This document shows, one piece after another, positions 18,463-20,169 of a DNA stretch of 20,169 nucleotides. This DNA comes from a virus. The stretch spans positions 1 to 20,169 of IMG/VR virus record IMGVR_UViG_3300035698_003621; one strand, written 5' to 3'. Below the pieces are notes generated by a model that was given only the letters and a program-made list of their open reading frames with translations, did no database searches and had not been told where the DNA came from. Both the position numbers and the translations under genes were made by a program. Numbering within the stretch: position 1 is the stretch's first letter; the number at the start of each line of letters is the position of its first letter.

Positions 18463-19335
18463 ATGGCAAACGCAAAACTAACCTCCAAAACACAAATTAC
18501 TACACCAGCTGACGGTGATTGGCTTCACACTGTAGACGTTTCCGATACTACTGACGGATCAACAGGCACAAGCAAGAAGATTACTAGATCAGACTTCTTA
18601 GGGGCATTAGATGATATTACCGCATCTGCTGCGGAGATTAATGTACTCGATGGCATACCTGCCACTTTAACATCGACTGAACTAGGCTATGTTGACGGGG
18701 TAACGAGTGCAATACAGACTCAGTTAGCTGCTAAAGCTACTTTAGCTTCACCTACTTTTACGGGTACGGTTGTTATTCCTACCCCATTTACTATCGCAGC
18801 AGTTTCAATGACTGCTACAGGTACAGAACTAAATTATTTAGCAGGAGTTACAGCGGGAACATCACTTGCTAGTAAAGCATTAGTAGCTGATTCTGGCAAT
18901 GATTTTTATCTTACTGGTAATTTATCTTCTGTAAACTTTAGTACATTTGCAGCAACAGTTGAGAGTCTTTCAGCTTTGGCTGCTGATACTCCCATACTAA
19001 TTACTAATGGAACATATCAAGTACCAGCAACTTATACCCCTGTGGGGGCTGCTACAGCAACGCTAGACGTTTCTAATTCAAATATTCATTCAATAACAAT
19101 GCCAGCAGGAAATATTACGATAGCTGTTTCTAACGAGACAGTTGGACAAGTCTTTCTAGTTGAAATTACTCAAGATGGAGGTGGATCAAGAACAGTAACC
19201 TGGTTCAGCACTATACGTTGGGCAGGAGGTGCAGCACCAACATTAACAACAACAGGAAGTAAAAGAGATACATTTGGTTTCAGAGTCACAGGCACTGACA
19301 CTTATGATGGATATATAATAGGACAGGAAATCTAA
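18463..19335 (+). CDS. Tail fibre-like protein, 290 aa
   Basis: Repeats typical of phage tail-fibre shafts are visible: AEINVLDG (57-64), TELGYVDG (72-79) and TELNYLAG (121-128), with the linker LASPTFTGTV (94-103) common in fibre and collar-associated proteins. The C-terminal ~110 residues form a beta-rich domain (ATATLDVSNSNIHSITM, GQVFLVEITQDGGGSRTV) ending DTYDGYIIGQEI, resembling the head or tip domains of environmental phage fibres. No chaperone or protease tail is visible. No SD; it starts 2 nt after the previous stop. Likely a receptor-binding or fibre-shaft role. Confidence 0.75.
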   Translation: MANAKLTSKTQITTPADGDWLHTVDVSDTTDGSTGTSKKITRSDFLGALDDITASAAEINVLDGIPATLTSTELGYVDGVTSAIQTQLAAKATLASPTFTGTVVIPTPFTIAAVSMTATGTELNYLAGVTAGTSLASKALVADSGNDFYLTGNLSSVNFSTFAATVESLSALAADTPILITNGTYQVPATYTPVGAATATLDVSNSNIHSITMPAGNITIAVSNETVGQVFLVEITQDGGGSRTVTWFSTIRWAGGAAPTLTTTGSKRDTFGFRVTGTDTYDGYIIGQEI

Positions 19336-20093
19336 TGGCAAACGCAACAGGAGGAAATATAACCACATCTGGTGGATTTACCATTCACACTTTTACAAGT
19401 GATGATGATTTTGTTTCACCTGGAACTGGTACTGGAAAATACTTAATAGTCGGTGGAGGTGGAGGATCTGGTGGAGGAAAATCAGGAACATCATATTCAT
19501 CAGGTGGCGGAGGCGGAGAAATTCTCTCTAGTGAATCTTATTCTATAAGTGCAGGAACTTTACCTGTAGTAATTGGAACTGGAGGCACAGGAGATGCAGG
19601 TGACCAAGTAGTTGGACAAGACGGGGTAGCTAGTACTTTTGACTCTTTAAGTGCTGATGGAGGTCAGGGAGGTCAAAACACTGGAGATGGAACAGGTGGT
19701 GCTTCTGGAGATGGTCATATTGGAGGTACACAAAGCGGAGGCGGAGGTGGAGGCGGTGGAGACTCAGCAAATGGATCGAATGGAACTGATATAGATAACG
19801 GAGGTGCAGGAGGAAATGGAACAGCTAATACAATATCTGGAGGATCAGTAACTTACGCAGGCGGTGGAGGTGGAGGAGCTAACACTAACGGAGGTGCAGG
19901 AGGCACAGGTGGTGGAGGAGATGGAGGAGGTTTGGTAGCTGCTGGTCAAGATGGAGACGCTAACACAGGAGGCGGAGGTGGCGGAAAAGGACAAGCCGTT
20001 GGTCTTGGAGATGGTGGAACTGGAGTAGTTATTATTAGTTATTTAACAAACTCTCTTACACCAGGAGGTTCATTCTTACTAAACTTTATTTAA
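19335..20093 (+). CDS. Glycine-rich tail adhesin-like protein, 252 aa
   Basis: TAATG overlap with the fibre gene, AGGA about 7 nt upstream. After GGFTIHTFTSDDDFVSP and YLIVGGGGG the protein is dominated by Gly runs (up to eight Gly) separated by short polar loops, ending GGTGVVIISYLTNSLTP. This 'f.i.tFts.g.f...YLiVGGGG' form with a Gly-rich middle and 'GG.GvviI.y' end is found in many phage fibre tips, which can pack as polyglycine helices. The Gly/Asn/Ser loops are likely receptor-contact points. The DNA is locally richer in GGA/GGT repeats. A host-recognition role is inferred. Confidence 0.75.
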   Translation: MANATGGNITTSGGFTIHTFTSDDDFVSPGTGTGKYLIVGGGGGSGGGKSGTSYSSGGGGGEILSSESYSISAGTLPVVIGTGGTGDAGDQVVGQDGVASTFDSLSADGGQGGQNTGDGTGGASGDGHIGGTQSGGGGGGGGDSANGSNGTDIDNGGAGGNGTANTISGGSVTYAGGGGGGANTNGGAGGTGGGGDGGGLVAAGQDGDANTGGGGGGKGQAVGLGDGGTGVVIISYLTNSLTPGGSFLLNFI

Positions 20094-20099
20094 GGAACT

Positions 20100-20169
20100 A
20101 TGAAACTAACATTTGGACAATTATTACAAACAACTAAAGACTTTTGTGTAGATGACAAAACAAGTTCAA
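20100..20169 (+). CDS. Start of a further gene, cut by the window edge
   Basis: AAGGA lies 2-6 nt before ATG 20100, 6 nt after the previous stop. The 23 visible codons are open (MKLTFGQLLQTTKDFCVDDK). Too short to name; the GQLLQTTKDFC opening is not a motif I recognise. Confidence 0.6.
   Translation, partial: MKLTFGQLLQTTKDFCVDDKTSS

Noticed and set aside
18279-18512. 77-aa open frame overlapping the tail-fibre start
   Set aside because: It begins inside the hairpin, has no ribosome site and overlaps the 54-aa gene and fibre gene in other frames. The 18296 frame fits the module and the junction better.
19440-20010. GGA/GGT-rich repeats as a CRISPR or satellite array
   Set aside because: They are irregular, in frame and encode glycine runs of a recognisable fibre-tip protein.

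Overview
The window is a 20.2 kb piece of a tailed double-stranded DNA phage genome, or an integrated copy of one. All supported genes lie on the + strand and are packed with 1-4 base or longer overlaps. The recognisable genes are the classic head module in order: small terminase, large terminase, portal, scaffold-like protein, HK97-type major capsid protein, further virion proteins, then tail-fibre genes. TAA, TAG and TGA are all used as stops and reading frames are clean, so the standard bacterial code applies. The DNA is AT-rich, with AGA/AGG arginine and many TTA/CTA/ATA codons. The host cannot be named from the sequence. The virion proteins look like those of uncultured environmental phages.

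Layout. (1) 60-5782: about 27 mostly tiny genes (27-158 aa), translationally coupled. They include a NinG/Rap-like HNH protein, several Cys-pair (zinc-ribbon-like) miniproteins and small membrane proteins. (2) 5783-6995: a promoter, a possible structured RNA with two interleaved helices (pseudoknot topology), a 63-aa ORF, a phage replisome-organizer-type protein and a small gene. (3) 7000-9414: terminase genes plus two small genes. (4) 9420-13468: portal, small Cys protein, scaffold-like protein and major capsid protein. (5) 13481-15997: probable head decoration and beta-helix proteins, each behind strong RNA hairpins. (6) 15998-18242: small coupled genes, several coiled-coil. (7) 18245-20169: a tiny acidic protein, a tail-fibre-like protein, a glycine-rich adhesin-like protein and the start of a further gene cut by the window edge. 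No tape-measure or tail-tube gene is visible, so the tail type is undecided. No tRNA, CRISPR array, insertion sequence or integrase was seen.

The most striking content is regulatory. At least ten junctions carry an extended -10 promoter (TGNTATAAT or TGNTACAAT, once TATTAT) with no evident -35. In six of them, plus one weaker site, the ATG lies only 5-7 nt beyond the hexamer, so the mRNA should begin at the start codon (leaderless). Often the preceding stop codon directly abuts or overlaps the promoter. A second class, seen three times (before portal, major capsid and tail-fibre operons), has the same promoter followed at the predicted transcript 5' end by AAGGACAT, a GC hairpin and a 7-8 base T tract. 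In two of the three the ATG follows the T tract at once. This could be an attenuator/terminator, a folded translation-initiation region that brings AAGGA next to ATG, or an SD-masking switch. Other structural genes use ordinary Shine-Dalgarno sites behind one or two hairpins without T tracts. The phage thus seems to use three 5'-end architectures to set expression in a compact genome; this is inferred from sequence alone.
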